Notes: a model not told the origin generated them from the letters alone. DNA of 64,000 nt from Propionibacteriaceae bacterium (GCA_025965155.1 JAOPXN010000095.1:1-64000), one strand, 5' to 3'. Counted from the stretch's first letter, positions 26,677 through 39,448 are shown. A program made the numbers and translations.

Positions 26677-27846
26677 ATGGCGAGCGCGTGGAAAGCAGAC
26701 CGGGTGAAGTCAGCGACGACCACCATCTTCGCGGAGATGTCGGCGCTGGCGGTCGCGACCGGGTCGGTCAACCTGGGGCAGGGCTTCCCCGACACCGACG
26801 GCCCGGACTTCATGTTGGCCGCCGCCCGCCAAGCCATTGCCGACGGGGTCAACCAGTACCCGCCCGGCCGCGGCATCGCGCCCCTGAGGCAGGCGATCGC
26901 TGCCCACACCGCCCGGCACTACGGGCTCGACTACGACCCCGACACCGAGATCGTGGTTACCACCGGTGCCACCGAGGCGCTGGCGGCGGCGATCCTGGCC
27001 TTCGTCAACCCCGGCGACGAGGTGATCGCGCTGGAACCCTTCTACGACTCCTACGCCGCCTCCATCGACCTGGCCGGCGGTGTCCGGGTCGGTGTCGGGA
27101 TGTTCGGTCCGGACTTCGCCTTGGACCTGGCGGAGCTGGCGGCCGCCTTCACTCCGCGGACCAAGGTGATGTTGATCAACTCACCCCACAACCCGACCGG
27201 TACGGTGCTGGACCGCGAGCAGCTGGCGGGGATCGCCCGGCTGGCTGTCCAGCACGACGTCCTGGTCATCTGTGACGAGGTGTACGAGCATCTCGTCTTC
27301 GACGACGCCGAACACGTCCCGCTAGCCAGCTTCCCCGGCATGCGGGAACGCACCGTCCGGATCTCCTCCTCCGGCAAGACGTTCTCCGCCACCGGCTGGA
27401 AGATCGGCTGGGCGATGAGCACCCCCGAGCTGATCAACGAGCTGACCGCGGTCAAGCAGTTCCTGACCTACGTCTCCGGCGCGCCCTTCCAGCCAGCAGT
27501 CGCGTTGGCCCTGCAGACCGGCGACGGGTGGGTCGAGCAGGCACGGCTTGATCTGCAGCAGAAGCGCGATCGGCTGGCGGACGGGCTGCGCTCGGTCGGG
27601 CTGAAGCCGGTGGTCCCCCGCGGGACCTACTTCATGACCACCGATGTCACGCCGTTGGGCTACGCCGACGGCGTCGAGTTCTGCCGGGACCTGCCGACCC
27701 GCTGCGGCGTGGTGGCCATCCCCCACCAGGTGTTCTACGACCGGGTCGACCAGGGCAGGCCCTACGTACGCTGGGCTTTCTGCAAGCAGGATCGGGTGAT
27801 CGACGAGGCAGTCCGCCGGCTGGGCGCGTTGAGCACACCGGCGTAG
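26677..27846 (+). CDS. Class I/II pyridoxal-phosphate aminotransferase
   Basis: This 389-residue enzyme starts at ATG 26677 (MASAWKADRVKSATTTIFAE). Upstream in-frame sequence overlaps the divergent sortase gene and is not conserved. The fold-type I pattern is clear: NLGQGFPDTDGPDFMLAAA, TTGATEALAAAILAFVNPGD, NSPHNPTGTV, ICDEVYEHLVFD, and the Schiff-base Lys234 in SSSGKTFSATGWKIGW. The sequence is of the kynurenine/methionine/DapC-type branch (succinyl-diaminopimelate aminotransferase in some actinobacteria). I cannot settle the substrate. Lacking a ribosome binding site and with TACTGT about 10 bp before the ATG, it may be leaderless. Confidence 0.9.
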   Translation: MASAWKADRVKSATTTIFAEMSALAVATGSVNLGQGFPDTDGPDFMLAAARQAIADGVNQYPPGRGIAPLRQAIAAHTARHYGLDYDPDTEIVVTTGATEALAAAILAFVNPGDEVIALEPFYDSYAASIDLAGGVRVGVGMFGPDFALDLAELAAAFTPRTKVMLINSPHNPTGTVLDREQLAGIARLAVQHDVLVICDEVYEHLVFDDAEHVPLASFPGMRERTVRISSSGKTFSATGWKIGWAMSTPELINELTAVKQFLTYVSGAPFQPAVALALQTGDGWVEQARLDLQQKRDRLADGLRSVGLKPVVPRGTYFMTTDVTPLGYADGVEFCRDLPTRCGVVAIPHQVFYDRVDQGRPYVRWAFCKQDRVIDEAVRRLGALSTPA

Positions 27847-27891
27847 AGATCCAGATGACCTGCGCCGCGAGATCCGAACTGTGGCGCGGCC

Positions 27892-28464
27892 TCACACCGC
27901 CGGCGCGGATCTCCAGCCAAACCAGCGGTTCGCTGTCGGTGTCCAGACCAGCACGCAGGCGATCAAGATGTAGCTGGCCACCGGAATCCAGAACAACAGG
28001 CTGCCCTGCAGCCACCAAGCCGACCAAGTGAGGGCGGCAGCTCCGGCCACGGTGAAACCGATCCGAGACCACGGTCGACGGCCGAGCAGCGCGAGGCCGA
28101 ACACCGTCGCGGCCAGCGGTAGCCCGAACAGCGGCCAGGCCAGGCCCTCGATCATGCGGTACCCGAAGCGGTTCATCATGTGGAAGATCACGCCATCGAC
28201 ACCGGACGTGCTGAGCTCCTCCGTGGCGGCGAGCGCCACCAGCCAGGCGAAGGCGAGGACACAGATCCACTGCAGCGAGGCGGTGACGGCTAACGTTGCG
28301 GCCAGTCCAACGGTTCCCGGGCGCTGCGGCGGCTGCGGGACCGGCTGCCAGCCGACCTGCGCGTGAACGGGCCACTGACTTCCCTGCAGCCGAGGGCCGG
28401 CCTGCCCGTACCCGACTGGCGCCCTGAACTGCGGCGGGCCGGCCGGGGGCAGTGACTGCGACAT
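27892..28464 (-). CDS. Four-helix membrane protein with Pro-rich N-terminus, unknown
   Basis: This 190-residue protein starts MSQSLPPAGPPQFRAPVGYG. A Pro/Gln/Gly-rich cytoplasmic leader of about 50 residues precedes four membrane segments (TASLQWICVLAFAWLVALAA; WPLFGLPLAATVFGLALLG; IGFTVAGAAALTWSAWW; LFWIPVASYILIACVLVWT). I do not recognise the family. It is convergent with the aminotransferase gene, with 45 bp between, and divergent from the secreted FN3 gene. Confidence 0.7.
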   Translation of the reverse strand: MSQSLPPAGPPQFRAPVGYGQAGPRLQGSQWPVHAQVGWQPVPQPPQRPGTVGLAATLAVTASLQWICVLAFAWLVALAATEELSTSGVDGVIFHMMNRFGYRMIEGLAWPLFGLPLAATVFGLALLGRRPWSRIGFTVAGAAALTWSAWWLQGSLLFWIPVASYILIACVLVWTPTANRWFGWRSAPAV

Positions 28465-28596
28465 GCGAACAGCCTATGCGGCACGCCGCGGCGGATCCCG
28501 TTTTCGGACCTGACCGCTCCATCGAGCAGCCTCTCGATCCGGCCCGTAGCACAGTACTCAGCGGCCACCCGAGTCGGAAAATTACCCAGCTAGTAC

Positions 28597-28610
28597 CCCC
28601 AAACTTGGGG
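28597..28610. promoter_or_regulatory. CCCCAAACTTGGGG palindrome upstream of the secreted FN3 gene
   Basis: A 14-bp near-palindrome (CCCCAA / TTGGGG around AC) lies 135 bp before the start at 28745. The interval 28465-28744 is otherwise without genes. It holds a long presumed leader with only small hairpins (GCCCG / CGGGC near 28710-28724). The site looks like an activator or repressor operator. The binding protein is unknown. Confidence 0.45.
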
Positions 28611-28744
28611 CCGTGGACCCCCCTCGTATCGGGCTTCTGACAGCCCGCAAACCAGTGGAATATGTGAATTATGACCGGGGCGAACTCGGCTTCATGTCAA
28701 TCGTTAACGCCCGAAACCCGGGCAGCGACCCAGGGGGGATCAAG

Positions 28745-30778
28745 ATGCTAGGAGACCTTTCCGTAGCGGACCCGGCGCCTCAGCCGGCAACTGTTGCACG
28801 GGATAGGCCAACGACCAAGCGAAGCGGACGAGGCTTGGCGCTGCTGATGGCGGGTGCCCTGAGCCTAGGCGGCCTGGCCGCGGCGAGCGCAGTACTGGCT
28901 ACCGCCGCTGTCCCCACCTTCCCGGACAATGTCGTGGTCTTCCCGGACCGCGACTTCGTCACCGTCGAGGGTTACCAAGACCACATCGGCGAGACCGCGA
29001 CCGTCGAGGTAAGCCGAGGCGGCACGATCGTGGGCTCAGCTCGCAGCATCGTCAGCGAGGGCGACGTCGCCTTCGAAATCAACCATCCCGGCGGCGTCTG
29101 CTGGGGCGACGGCACGAACTTGAAGGTAACCCCGGACATCCGGGCCGGCGACAAGGTCACCATCAAGTTCGGCGGCACCGCCGCCGGTGACACCACGGTC
29201 AGCACCGGCACGGCCACGACCCACGCCGAACTGAGCGGCAGCACGGTGACCGTCACCGGCACCTACGGAACCGACGTGGATCCGGCCCAGGTCGAGGTCC
29301 GGATCGTCAACCCTGACCTCACTGCACTCATCGGCCGACGCGACGTGCGCGCAGTGCCGGGCCCGCTGACGCCAGCGCCCAAGGGCGGCTACTCCTCAAG
29401 CCTTGAGATGGCCGGCGGCACCTTCACCGCCAGGTACGAGTTCGTCAGCGCCGACGCCGCGCGCATCGCGGCGTCGACCAAGGTCGAGCGCTTCATGTCC
29501 TGGCAGGTGGAGGACGCGGACGCCAACCGTCAGGGCCTGACAATCTCCGAGTTCGGCGAACTCGGCGGCCCCGGCATGGGCGGCTGCCCAGCGGGCCCGG
29601 GCGACGTGGCACCACCGAAGGCGAGCTACACCGCCACTCGCTCAACGGCTGATAAGACCAAGCTGGCCGTCAAGTGGACCCCGGCTGAGCCGATTCCCGG
29701 CGCTGCCGCAATCACCGGCTACAGTGTCGAGGCCCTCAAGGCGGACAACACACTGGTCGGCGCCCGTACCGCCGCCACTGCGACAGGCGTGACCCTGACC
29801 GTCGATCCGGCCGTCGCCGACTACAGCGTCGAGGTCCGCACGATAACGGGCGCCACGATCGGGGATCCGTTCATCCTGGCACCGCAGACGGGCACCGGAG
29901 AGCTGCCGGCTGACCAGACGGTGCCTATCCTCAACGCCACCCCGGCTCCCGGTGACACCGCTGACGCTGCGGTCGAGGCCTCGACCGTCTCCCTGCTGAG
30001 CGAGTCTGCGGCGGATGTCTACTTCACCACCAACGGCGCCCCGGTGGTCGAGGGCGACCTGCCCACGGACACTGCTCAGCTGTACAGGTCACCCATCGCG
30101 GTGGGAGACCTGACCGAGGTCCATGCCGTCGCTATCGACCGCGCGGGCAACATCTCCAAGCAGGTCCTGGGCTTCTACAAGAAGCCCATCGCGGAGCAGC
30201 CCGGGTCGCTGACCCCGCCGGTGCTGAGCCAGCCCACCGGGACTGACCTCGGCAAGACCTCCGTCAAGCTGACCTGGGCCAAGGTGGACAACGCAACCGG
30301 CTACCAGGTCACGGCCGCCACCGATGCCGGTGTAGCGCTGCCCGCCACCCAGCAGCCAGGTGAGACGACCAACCTGACCCAGACGGTCGCCGGCCTCGCC
30401 GGCTCCAGGGCCTACCGGTTCACAGTCGTCGCGATCAACGCGGCTGGCAAGAGCGACGCCTCCAACGAGGTCCGGGCCCTCACAACCGAGAACCTGACCG
30501 TCGGGACGGCGAAGTGGAAGGCCAGCGACTTCCGGATCACCGGTACCAGCTCGGCGCTCAACGGCACCGTCACCGTCTACCGAGTCAACGCTGATGGGAC
30601 CGCCGGAACGCAGATCGGCACCCTGCAGGCGACCCTGACCACCGCCGCCCCGCCCGCCGCCGGCACGACGTACGACTGGCGCCTCCGTGCCGGTGTCCCG
30701 ACGACGAACCCGGGCAGGGTCATCGTCAGGTCCAGCAACGGCGCCATCACCGCACCGTTCACCGTCACGAACGGCTAA
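28745..30778 (+). CDS. Secreted protein with Ig-like and fibronectin type III domains
   Basis: This 677-residue protein starts at ATG 28745, with GGGGG upstream and a signal peptide (GLALLMAGALSLGGLAAASA) about 30 residues in. The upstream in-frame extension has no signal peptide and is rejected as start. The mature part is all beta. An N-terminal Ig-like region (about 50-330) ends near the GMGGCPAGPGD linker. An FN3-like segment follows (PKASYTATRSTADKTKLAVK). A chitobiase-C-like repeat (STVSLLSESAADVYFTTNGA) and a clear FN3 domain (SVKLTWAKVDNATGYQVTAA, YRFTVVAINAAGKSDASNEV) complete the chain. It has no catalytic domain and no sorting motif. It is probably a surface or matrix protein. A strong terminator follows. 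Confidence 0.82.
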   Translation: MLGDLSVADPAPQPATVARDRPTTKRSGRGLALLMAGALSLGGLAAASAVLATAAVPTFPDNVVVFPDRDFVTVEGYQDHIGETATVEVSRGGTIVGSARSIVSEGDVAFEINHPGGVCWGDGTNLKVTPDIRAGDKVTIKFGGTAAGDTTVSTGTATTHAELSGSTVTVTGTYGTDVDPAQVEVRIVNPDLTALIGRRDVRAVPGPLTPAPKGGYSSSLEMAGGTFTARYEFVSADAARIAASTKVERFMSWQVEDADANRQGLTISEFGELGGPGMGGCPAGPGDVAPPKASYTATRSTADKTKLAVKWTPAEPIPGAAAITGYSVEALKADNTLVGARTAATATGVTLTVDPAVADYSVEVRTITGATIGDPFILAPQTGTGELPADQTVPILNATPAPGDTADAAVEASTVSLLSESAADVYFTTNGAPVVEGDLPTDTAQLYRSPIAVGDLTEVHAVAIDRAGNISKQVLGFYKKPIAEQPGSLTPPVLSQPTGTDLGKTSVKLTWAKVDNATGYQVTAATDAGVALPATQQPGETTNLTQTVAGLAGSRAYRFTVVAINAAGKSDASNEVRALTTENLTVGTAKWKASDFRITGTSSALNGTVTVYRVNADGTAGTQIGTLQATLTTAAPPAAGTTYDWRLRAGVPTTNPGRVIVRSSNGAITAPFTVTNG

Positions 30779-30797
30779 CCGCAGCACGCACCATTTC

Positions 30798-30837
30798 ACG
30801 CAGAAAGGCGGGCTCCTTCGAGCCCGCCTTTCTGCGT
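30798..30837. terminator. Strong bidirectional terminator after the FN3 gene
   Basis: An 18-bp perfect stem (ACGCAGAAAGGCGGGCTC / GAGCCCGCCTTTCTGCGT) with a CTTC tetraloop lies between the convergent FN3 and spermidine-synthase-like genes. Confidence 0.93.
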
Positions 30838-30852
30838 CCCTGTGCGTCCCGG

Positions 30853-31695
30853 TCAGGCGAAGTGGGTCATCCCCTGGGGCGGCTGGGGCGACATCTCGGC
30901 ATCGGCGTCGGTGAAGGGCGCACCACCACCGACGAGTTGAGCCAGCCGGTCGCCATGGACCACCCGGTACGGGAACGCCGAGCTCCCAGCCTTGCGGGCC
31001 AGGTCGGCCAGCGGCAGCGTGGCCGTCGAACCGGCGATCAACACGTTGCCGAACCGACGGCCCTTCAAGGTGGCGGGCTCAGCGCTCAAGGCACTGTGCG
31101 GAAACACCGAATCCACCGCCGCCATCACCCGGCGGCCGTACCCGAACGGTGCCCGGTCGGTGATGTTGAGTAGCACAGTGCCGCCATCGACGAGCACTCG
31201 GCGAACGTCGGCAAAGAACTCGGTGGTGGTCAGCTCGGCCGGCACCCGGGGACCGTCGAAAGCGTCGACTACCACCACGTCGGCGAAGTCGTCCCGCAGC
31301 TCAGCCACACCTGAGCGGCCGTCGATGCCGCGGACCTTGATCCCGCTCCGTCGGGGCAGCGGCAGGTGCTCACGGACGAACGCCGTCAGTTCCGCATCGG
31401 GTTCCAGCACGATCTGCGCCGACTGCGGCCGGGTGACGCTGACGTAGCGCGGCAGCGTCAGTGCAGCGCCCCCAAGGTGGACGATCCGGATCCTGTCGCC
31501 TTCCGGCGCGTGGGCGTCGATGGCGTCGGCGATCCGCTGGACGTAGTCGAACTCGAGCCGAAGCGGATCGTCAAGATCAACATAGGACTGGTCCGTCCGC
31601 CCCATCCGCAGCATGAACGCGTTGGGGTATGCCCGGTCGGGGATGAGCACGACGCCCCCCTCACCTGGACGCAGCACTATGTCACCGCTTCGCAC
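30853..31695 (-). CDS. Spermidine synthase-like methyltransferase-fold protein
   Basis: This 280-residue protein has the spermidine/spermine synthase Rossmann core: QSYVDLDDPLRLEFDYVQRI, IRIVHLGGAALTLPRY, QIVLEPDAELTAF, VVVDAFDGPRVPAEL and VLLNITDRAPFGYGRR. The amine-binding Asp and the SAM-type glycine motif are altered (HLGGAAL). Such proteins are common in actinobacteria, where polyamine synthesis is not always their role. I call it synthase-like only. The frame reaches an ATG at 31695. It is divergent from the SDR gene. Confidence 0.85.
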   Translation of the reverse strand: MRSGDIVLRPGEGGVVLIPDRAYPNAFMLRMGRTDQSYVDLDDPLRLEFDYVQRIADAIDAHAPEGDRIRIVHLGGAALTLPRYVSVTRPQSAQIVLEPDAELTAFVREHLPLPRRSGIKVRGIDGRSGVAELRDDFADVVVVDAFDGPRVPAELTTTEFFADVRRVLVDGGTVLLNITDRAPFGYGRRVMAAVDSVFPHSALSAEPATLKGRRFGNVLIAGSTATLPLADLARKAGSSAFPYRVVHGDRLAQLVGGGAPFTDADAEMSPQPPQGMTHFA

Positions 31696-31763
31696 CGGCC
31701 CATTATCCTCGGGATCCCCGTCGACCGATGTCGGCCGACGCCGAACGAGTCGGGAGCACCCGG

Positions 31764-32525
31764 ATGGCTTCAGTGTTGTTGACCGGTGGGACCGGACGCT
31801 TGGGCAGGGCAGCTGAGCGGTCGCTGCTCCACAAGGGCGATCGGGTACGTATCCTCAGCCGAGGAGCGGCACCGGCCGGACGCGATCCGGATACCTGGGC
31901 CACCGGTGACCTCAGCACCGGCAGGGGCCTCGCCGAGGCGCTGCTGAACATCGACACCATCGTTCATCTGGCCACCAGTGGGCGAGGGGATCCCGACTCT
32001 GCCGGACATCTGATCAAGGCCGCCAACGCAGCGGGGCGTCCGCATCTGATCTACACCTCAATCGTCGGCGTGGACCGGATACCGCTGTTCTACTACCGCG
32101 CGAAGCTCGCCACCGAAGACCTCGTCCAGGGCTCCGGCCTGCCCTGGACGATCCTCCGGTCGACTCAGTTCCACGACCTGGTGTTCGGGCTCTTCGCCAG
32201 CCAGCGGCGACTTCCGCTGGTTATCGCACCCGCCATTCGCTTCCAGCCCATCGATGTCCGCGACGTCGCCGCCCAGCTTGCCGGTCTGGTGCAGGCGGGT
32301 CCGTCCGGGCGAGTACCCGACATCGGCGGCCCGGAGGTCGCCTCGGCGAAGGACTTCGCCGAGATCACGATCGAGGCCCTCGGGTCACGGCGGCGGCTGC
32401 TGTCTGCCCGGCTACCGGGCAAGACCTTCGCCGCCTACCGGGCCGGCCACAACCTCGCTCCGGACAGCCTCGCCGGCACCATCACCTTCGGCCAGTTCGC
32501 CGCCGAGGCCAGCAACCGCTTGTGA
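31764..32525 (+). CDS. NAD(P)-binding SDR / NmrA-type protein
   Basis: A start at ATG 31764 (MASVLLTGGTGRLGRAAE) has GGGAG 7 bp upstream. The 36-bp longer version lacks one. It encodes 253 residues. The nucleotide-binding TGGTGRLG motif, an acidic-to-Arg NADP patch (VRILSRG) and DIVHLATSG-type second strand (TIVHLATSG) place it among atypical short-chain dehydrogenases of the NmrA/complex-I-NDUFA9-like group. The Tyr-x3-Lys dyad may be FYYRAKLATE. The substrate is unknown. It converges on clpB with 14 bp between. Confidence 0.87.
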   Translation: MASVLLTGGTGRLGRAAERSLLHKGDRVRILSRGAAPAGRDPDTWATGDLSTGRGLAEALLNIDTIVHLATSGRGDPDSAGHLIKAANAAGRPHLIYTSIVGVDRIPLFYYRAKLATEDLVQGSGLPWTILRSTQFHDLVFGLFASQRRLPLVIAPAIRFQPIDVRDVAAQLAGLVQAGPSGRVPDIGGPEVASAKDFAEITIEALGSRRRLLSARLPGKTFAAYRAGHNLAPDSLAGTITFGQFAAEASNRL

Positions 32526-32539
32526 ACCGATCCTTGGGC

Positions 32540-35140
<2,601 letters not shown>

Positions 35141-35229
35141 CGCAGTTCCTTCGTGTTTAGTTGTTCACGGCCCCGTGATGCGAGCCGTGCGAGTGGGCGT
35201 CCCTCTGCCCCACGCGGCGAAGCGAGGGT

Positions 35230-35673
35230 TCACAGGGTCGAGCGTCCTTCAAGTGCTTTGGGGGCGGACCAGATGCGGGTGCGGCCGCGGCCCGCGACGT
35301 AGACGCCACCCCCGGGGTCGGCGGTGAACACCCGCGACGCCGGCGGGGCGGCACGGCTGGCCGCGAGCAGGTGGGCCAGCTCAGTGACCTGTGCCCGTAG
35401 CTCGTCGAGCTCGTTCTCCATCTGCAGGATCCGTCGGATGCCCTCGAGGTTGATGCCCTCGTCCTGGGACAGCCGCTGGATCAACCGCAGCCGGGCGATG
35501 TCGCGGGCGGCGTAGCGCCGGCTACGACCCGCCGCACGCCGCGGGCACACCAGGCCCATCCGGTCGTAGCTCCGCAGCGTCTGCGGATGCATCCCGGCGA
35601 GCTGCGCGGCGACCGAGATCACGAAGACGGGCGCATCGTTGTCGATGAGCTGCGGCAGCTGTTCAGCAGTCAC
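35230..35673 (-). CDS. hspR: Heat-shock repressor HspR (MerR family)
   Basis: This 147-residue protein has a MerR-type winged helix (FVISVAAQLAGMHPQTLRSY; DRMGLVCPRRAAGRSRRYAA) and a short dimerisation helix (INLEGIRRILQMENELDELR). HspR binds HAIR inverted repeats and uses DnaK as corepressor. When DnaK is busy with unfolded protein, repression is lifted. Two HAIR sites lie in front of dnaK at the head of this operon, giving direct autoregulation. The C-terminal 35 residues (SRVFTADPGGGVYVAGRGRT) are a less conserved tail. The start is at 35673, 10 bp after the dnaJ stop. Confidence 0.95.
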   Translation of the reverse strand: MTAEQLPQLIDNDAPVFVISVAAQLAGMHPQTLRSYDRMGLVCPRRAAGRSRRYAARDIARLRLIQRLSQDEGINLEGIRRILQMENELDELRAQVTELAHLLAASRAAPPASRVFTADPGGGVYVAGRGRTRIWSAPKALEGRSTL

Positions 35674-35682
35674 GGCGGGCTC

Positions 35683-36858
35683 CTAGTTCGGGCGGGACGG
35701 CTGGGCCGAGAACAGCCTGGCTCTCGGGTTCACCGCACCCACGGCCTCGGCATAGCTGTGCAGCGCTTCGCGGGCCCGATCGTTCAGCGACTCCGGCACG
35801 ACGACCTCCACACTGACGAGCTGGTCGCCGTGGGTGCCGTCGCGGCGGGCAACGCCCTTGCCTCGAACCCGGAACGTACGCCCGTTCGGAGTCCCCGGTG
35901 GAACGCGGAGCCGAACCGACGGGCCACCCAGCGTGGGTACCTCGATCTCGGCCCCCAGCGCCGCCTCCGTGAAGGTCACCGGCACTGTCAGAGTGAGGTT
36001 GTCGCCCTTGCGCCCGAAGACCGGGTGGGGCCTGACGTGGACGACGACGTAGAGGTCACCGGGCGCACCGCCGTTCTCGCCTGCGCCACCCTTGCCCTTC
36101 AGCCGGATCCGTTGACCGTCGGTCACGCCCGCCGGGATCCGGACCTGCATGGTGTTGGTGGACCGACCTCGGCCGGACCCGTGGCAGACCGGGCAGGGGT
36201 CGTCGACCACCATCCCGCGGCCGCGGCAGTCCTTGCAGGGTTCGGTGACCGCGAAGACACCGCCGGAGGCGGATGTCTGCATGCCGCTGCCCTGGCAGGT
36301 GGGACAGACGTGCGGCACAGTTCCGGCCTTGGCGCCGGTCCCGTGGCAGGCGGCGCAGGCGGCGTCGGACACCATCTGCATGCCGACTGTGACGCCTTCG
36401 ATGGCCTCCACGAACTCGACCGTTACCTCGCCTTCGACGTCGCTGCCACGCCTCGGTCCCCGACCCGCTGACGTACGGCTGGTCCGAGTCCCGGGGTTGT
36501 TGAAGAGGCCACCGAACAGGTCGGAGAAGCTGCCGTCGCCCTGCGACGCCTGCCGGAACAGGTCGTCCACCGGGCTACCGCTCTGGCTGCCGCCGCCACG
36601 CGGGAAGCGGAAGCCGCCGCCGCCGAAGAGCCGGCGAGCCTCGTCGTACTCCTTGCGCTTGCTGTCGCTGGACAGGACGTCGTTGGCCTCGGAGACCTCC
36701 TTGAAACGCCTCTCGGCCTCCGGATTGCCCGGGTTCTGGTCAGGGTGGTTGGCCCGGGCCAGCTTCCGGTACGCCTTCTTGATGTCTTCTGGTGCGGCGT
36801 CCTTGGAGACGCCGAGGACCTTGTAGAAGTCCTTCTCGATCCAGTCCTTCGTACTCAT
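35683..36858 (-). CDS. dnaJ: Chaperone DnaJ
   Basis: This 391-residue DnaK cochaperone has a J domain ([23 protein letters not shown] in [11 protein letters not shown]), a Gly/Phe-rich linker ([15 protein letters not shown]) and four zinc CxxCxGxG repeats ([32 protein letters not shown]). Two C-terminal substrate domains complete it. It stimulates DnaK ATP hydrolysis and delivers clients. It starts MSTKDW at 36858, 53 bp after the grpE stop. Confidence 0.97.
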   Translation of the reverse strand: MSTKDWIEKDFYKVLGVSKDAAPEDIKKAYRKLARANHPDQNPGNPEAERRFKEVSEANDVLSSDSKRKEYDEARRLFGGGGFRFPRGGGSQSGSPVDDLFRQASQGDGSFSDLFGGLFNNPGTRTSRTSAGRGPRRGSDVEGEVTVEFVEAIEGVTVGMQMVSDAACAACHGTGAKAGTVPHVCPTCQGSGMQTSASGGVFAVTEPCKDCRGRGMVVDDPCPVCHGSGRGRSTNTMQVRIPAGVTDGQRIRLKGKGGAGENGGAPGDLYVVVHVRPHPVFGRKGDNLTLTVPVTFTEAALGAEIEVPTLGGPSVRLRVPPGTPNGRTFRVRGKGVARRDGTHGDQLVSVEVVVPESLNDRAREALHSYAEAVGAVNPRARLFSAQPSRPN

Positions 36859-36911
36859 CGACGTCTCCCCTCCTTCGTTATCGGCTGATGCGTGTACATC
36901 GGTGGTTTCGG

Positions 36912-37577
36912 CTAGGCGGTCTGCTCGTCGGACCCGATTTCGTCGGTGCCGGCGGCTGGCTCAGCCGAGGCGCTTGTCGCCGGTTCGGACGGTTCGGCGA
37001 CCGCAACCCGCGCGGGCCGGATCACCTTGTCCTTGATCCGGTAGCCCGGCTGCAGAATCTCGACGCAGGTCGGGCCGTCGATCCCGTCGGCATGGGCATG
37101 GAGTAGCGCTTCGTGGATGTGCGGGTCGAAGGGATCGCCCTTCTCGCCGAAGGACTCCAGGCCGTACTTTCCGGCCACCCGCTCGATCTCCTCGGCCACT
37201 GCCTTGAAACCGGCGGACAGCTCCTCGTGCAGCCGGGCCGAACGGAGGTTGTCCAGCACCGTCAACAGGTCGCGCAACACGCCCTCCACACCGGCGGCAC
37301 GGGACAGGTCCCGGTCCCGATCAACCCGGCGCTTGTAGTTGACGTACTCCGCCTGAAGCCGCTGCAGGTCCGCCGTGCGTTCGCTCAGCGCCGTCTTGAG
37401 CTGGGTCAGCTCGACTCCATCCACCTTGGTCTGGGTCACCGGCTCCTCCGTCCCAGCCCCCTCCGAGGGGCCAGACGCGGTAGGCGTCGGGCGCACCTCG
37501 AAGGTGTCGGGATCGATCCGGCGCTTGTCCCGGATCACCGGTCCGTTTTGCTCGGTCTCTGCTTCCCGGTCGGTCAC
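36912..37577 (-). CDS. grpE: Nucleotide exchange factor GrpE
   Basis: This 221-residue protein starts at GTG 37577, overlapping the dnaK stop by 4 bp (GTGA), so the two are translationally coupled. An acidic N-terminal tail precedes a long coiled helix ([40 protein letters not shown]). The beta-wing domain follows ([40 protein letters not shown]). It drives ADP release from DnaK and acts as a temperature sensor. Confidence 0.96.
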   Translation of the reverse strand: MTDREAETEQNGPVIRDKRRIDPDTFEVRPTPTASGPSEGAGTEEPVTQTKVDGVELTQLKTALSERTADLQRLQAEYVNYKRRVDRDRDLSRAAGVEGVLRDLLTVLDNLRSARLHEELSAGFKAVAEEIERVAGKYGLESFGEKGDPFDPHIHEALLHAHADGIDGPTCVEILQPGYRIKDKVIRPARVAVAEPSEPATSASAEPAAGTDEIGSDEQTA

Positions 37578-39448
37578 TTGGCCTCGCTCGGCTTCTCGTC
37601 GTCGACGATCTCTGCATCGACGACATCGTCGTCGCTGGAGCTGCCGTTGGAGTCAGCGTGCTCGCTCGGCGCGCCGGCCTCGGCCGGGGCCCCCTGCGAC
37701 TGCGCTGCCTGGGCGGCCGCGTACATGGCCTGGCCGAGGGCGGCGCTGGTGGTGTTGAGCTTCTCCACCGCAGCCTTGACTGCGTCGTCATCGGTGCCCT
37801 CGAGGGCGGCCTTGAGCTCGGTCAGCGACTCCTCCACCGGGGCCTTGACGTCCTCGGTGATCTTGTCGGCGTTCTCGCTCAGCAGCTTCTCGGTCCGGAA
37901 CACCAGCACGTCGGCCTCGTTGCGGAGCTCGACGGCCTCGCGACGCTTGCGGTCGTCCTCGGCGTTCGCCTCGGCTTCCTTGACCATCCGGTCGATGTCC
38001 TCCTTGCCCAGGGCCGATCCACCGGTGACGGTCATCGACTGCTCCTTGCCGGTGGCAAGGTCCTTGGCGGAGACGTGCACGATGCCGTTGGCGTCGATGT
38101 CGAAGGCGACCTCGACCTGCGGCACACCGCGCGGTGCCGGCGGCAGACCGGTCAGCTCGAAGTTGCCGAGGGACTTGTTGTCGCGAGCGAAGTCGCGCTC
38201 GCCCTGGTACACCTGGATCATCACCGAGGGCTGGTTGTCGTCGGCCGTGGTGAAGACCTCCGACCGCTTGGTCGGGATGGTGGTGTTGCGCTCGATGATC
38301 TTGGTCATCACGCCACCCTTGTTCTCGATGCCGAGGCTCAGCGGGGTCACGTCGAGCAGCAGTACGTCCTTGACCTCACCCTTCAGCACGCCGGCCTGCA
38401 GGCTGGCGCCGAGGGCAACGACCTCATCGGGGTTGACACCCTTGTTGGGTTCCTTGCCGCCGGTCAGCTCCTTGACGAGGTCGACGACGGCGGGCATCCG
38501 GGTGGAGCCACCGACAAGGATCACGTGGTCGATCTTGCTGAGCGAAATGTTGGCGTCGGACAGCACCGCGTTGAAGGGGGTACGGCAGCGGTCCAGCAGG
38601 TCGGAGGTGAGGCGCTGGAACTCCGAACGGGTCAGCTTCTCCTCCAGGTGCAGGGGACCGGACTCACCGAGGGTGATGTACGGCAGGTTGATCGAGGTTT
38701 CGCTGGCCGAACTGAGCTCGATCTTCGCCTTCTCCGCGGACTCCTGCAGACGCTGGCGAGCGATCTTGTCCTGGGACAGGTCGGTGCCGAACTTGCTCTT
38801 GAACTGCTTCACCAGCCAGTCGACGATCCGGGAGTCCCAGTCGTCGCCGCCGAGGCGGTTATCGCCCTTGGTCGCCTTGACCTCGAAGACACCGTCACCG
38901 ATCTCCAGCAGCGACACGTCGAAGGTGCCACCACCGAGGTCGAAGACCAGGATGGTCTGGTCGGCGCCGGCCTTGTCCAGGCCGTAGGCGAGCGCAGCCG
39001 CGGTCGGCTCGTTGATGATCCGGTCGACCTGCAGCCCGGCGATCTCGCCGGCTTCCTTAGTGGCCTGGCGCTCGGCGTCGGAGAAGTAGGCCGGAACAGT
39101 GATGACAGCGTTGGTCACCTTCTCACCGAGGTAGGCCTCGGCGTCGCGCTTCAGCTTCTGCAGCACAAACGCACTGATCTGCTGCGGACGGTAGTCCTTG
39201 TCGTCGATCTTCACCTTCCAGTCGGTGCCCATGTGGCGCTTGACCGAGCGGATGGTGCGGTCGACGTTGGTGACGGCCTGGCGCTTGGCGACCTCGCCGA
39301 CTAGCACCTCGCCGCTCTTGGCGAACGCGACGACCGAAGGGGTGGTACGCGCACCTTCGGCGTTGGGGATGACGGTGGGCTCTCCACCTTCCAGGACGGC
39401 GACGACTGAGTTCGTCGTACCGAGGTCAATACCGACTGCACGAGCCAT
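37574..39448 (-). CDS. dnaK: Hsp70 chaperone DnaK
   Basis: This 624-residue protein starts [20 protein letters not shown] at 39448, with GGAGGAAC upstream. The frame's longer extension crosses the promoter. The ATPase domain (about 1-380) carries [23 protein letters not shown] and [12 protein letters not shown]. The linker and substrate-binding beta sandwich ([20 protein letters not shown]) and the helical lid follow. It is the first gene of the HspR operon and also corepressor of HspR. The acidic C-terminus ([20 protein letters not shown]) is of the bacterial type. Confidence 0.98.
   Translation of the reverse strand: MARAVGIDLGTTNSVVAVLEGGEPTVIPNAEGARTTPSVVAFAKSGEVLVGEVAKRQAVTNVDRTIRSVKRHMGTDWKVKIDDKDYRPQQISAFVLQKLKRDAEAYLGEKVTNAVITVPAYFSDAERQATKEAGEIAGLQVDRIINEPTAAALAYGLDKAGADQTILVFDLGGGTFDVSLLEIGDGVFEVKATKGDNRLGGDDWDSRIVDWLVKQFKSKFGTDLSQDKIARQRLQESAEKAKIELSSASETSINLPYITLGESGPLHLEEKLTRSEFQRLTSDLLDRCRTPFNAVLSDANISLSKIDHVILVGGSTRMPAVVDLVKELTGGKEPNKGVNPDEVVALGASLQAGVLKGEVKDVLLLDVTPLSLGIENKGGVMTKIIERNTTIPTKRSEVFTTADDNQPSVMIQVYQGERDFARDNKSLGNFELTGLPPAPRGVPQVEVAFDIDANGIVHVSAKDLATGKEQSMTVTGGSALGKEDIDRMVKEAEANAEDDRKRREAVELRNEADVLVFRTEKLLSENADKITEDVKAPVEESLTELKAALEGTDDDAVKAAVEKLNTTSAALGQAMYAAAQAAQSQGAPAEAGAPSEHADSNGSSSDDDVVDAEIVDDEKPSEAK

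Noticed and set aside
28613-28744. A 5' extension of the FN3 gene and a possible c-di-GMP (GEMM) riboswitch in its leader (GCAAACC was noticed)
   Set aside because: The extension puts the signal peptide too far inside. The GAAA-tetraloop and second GEMM arm are missing, so no riboswitch is claimed.
37658-39304. 548-codon plus-strand frame opposite dnaK
   Set aside because: It is a shadow of dnaK. Composition is Leu/Gly/Val-rich without family signatures.
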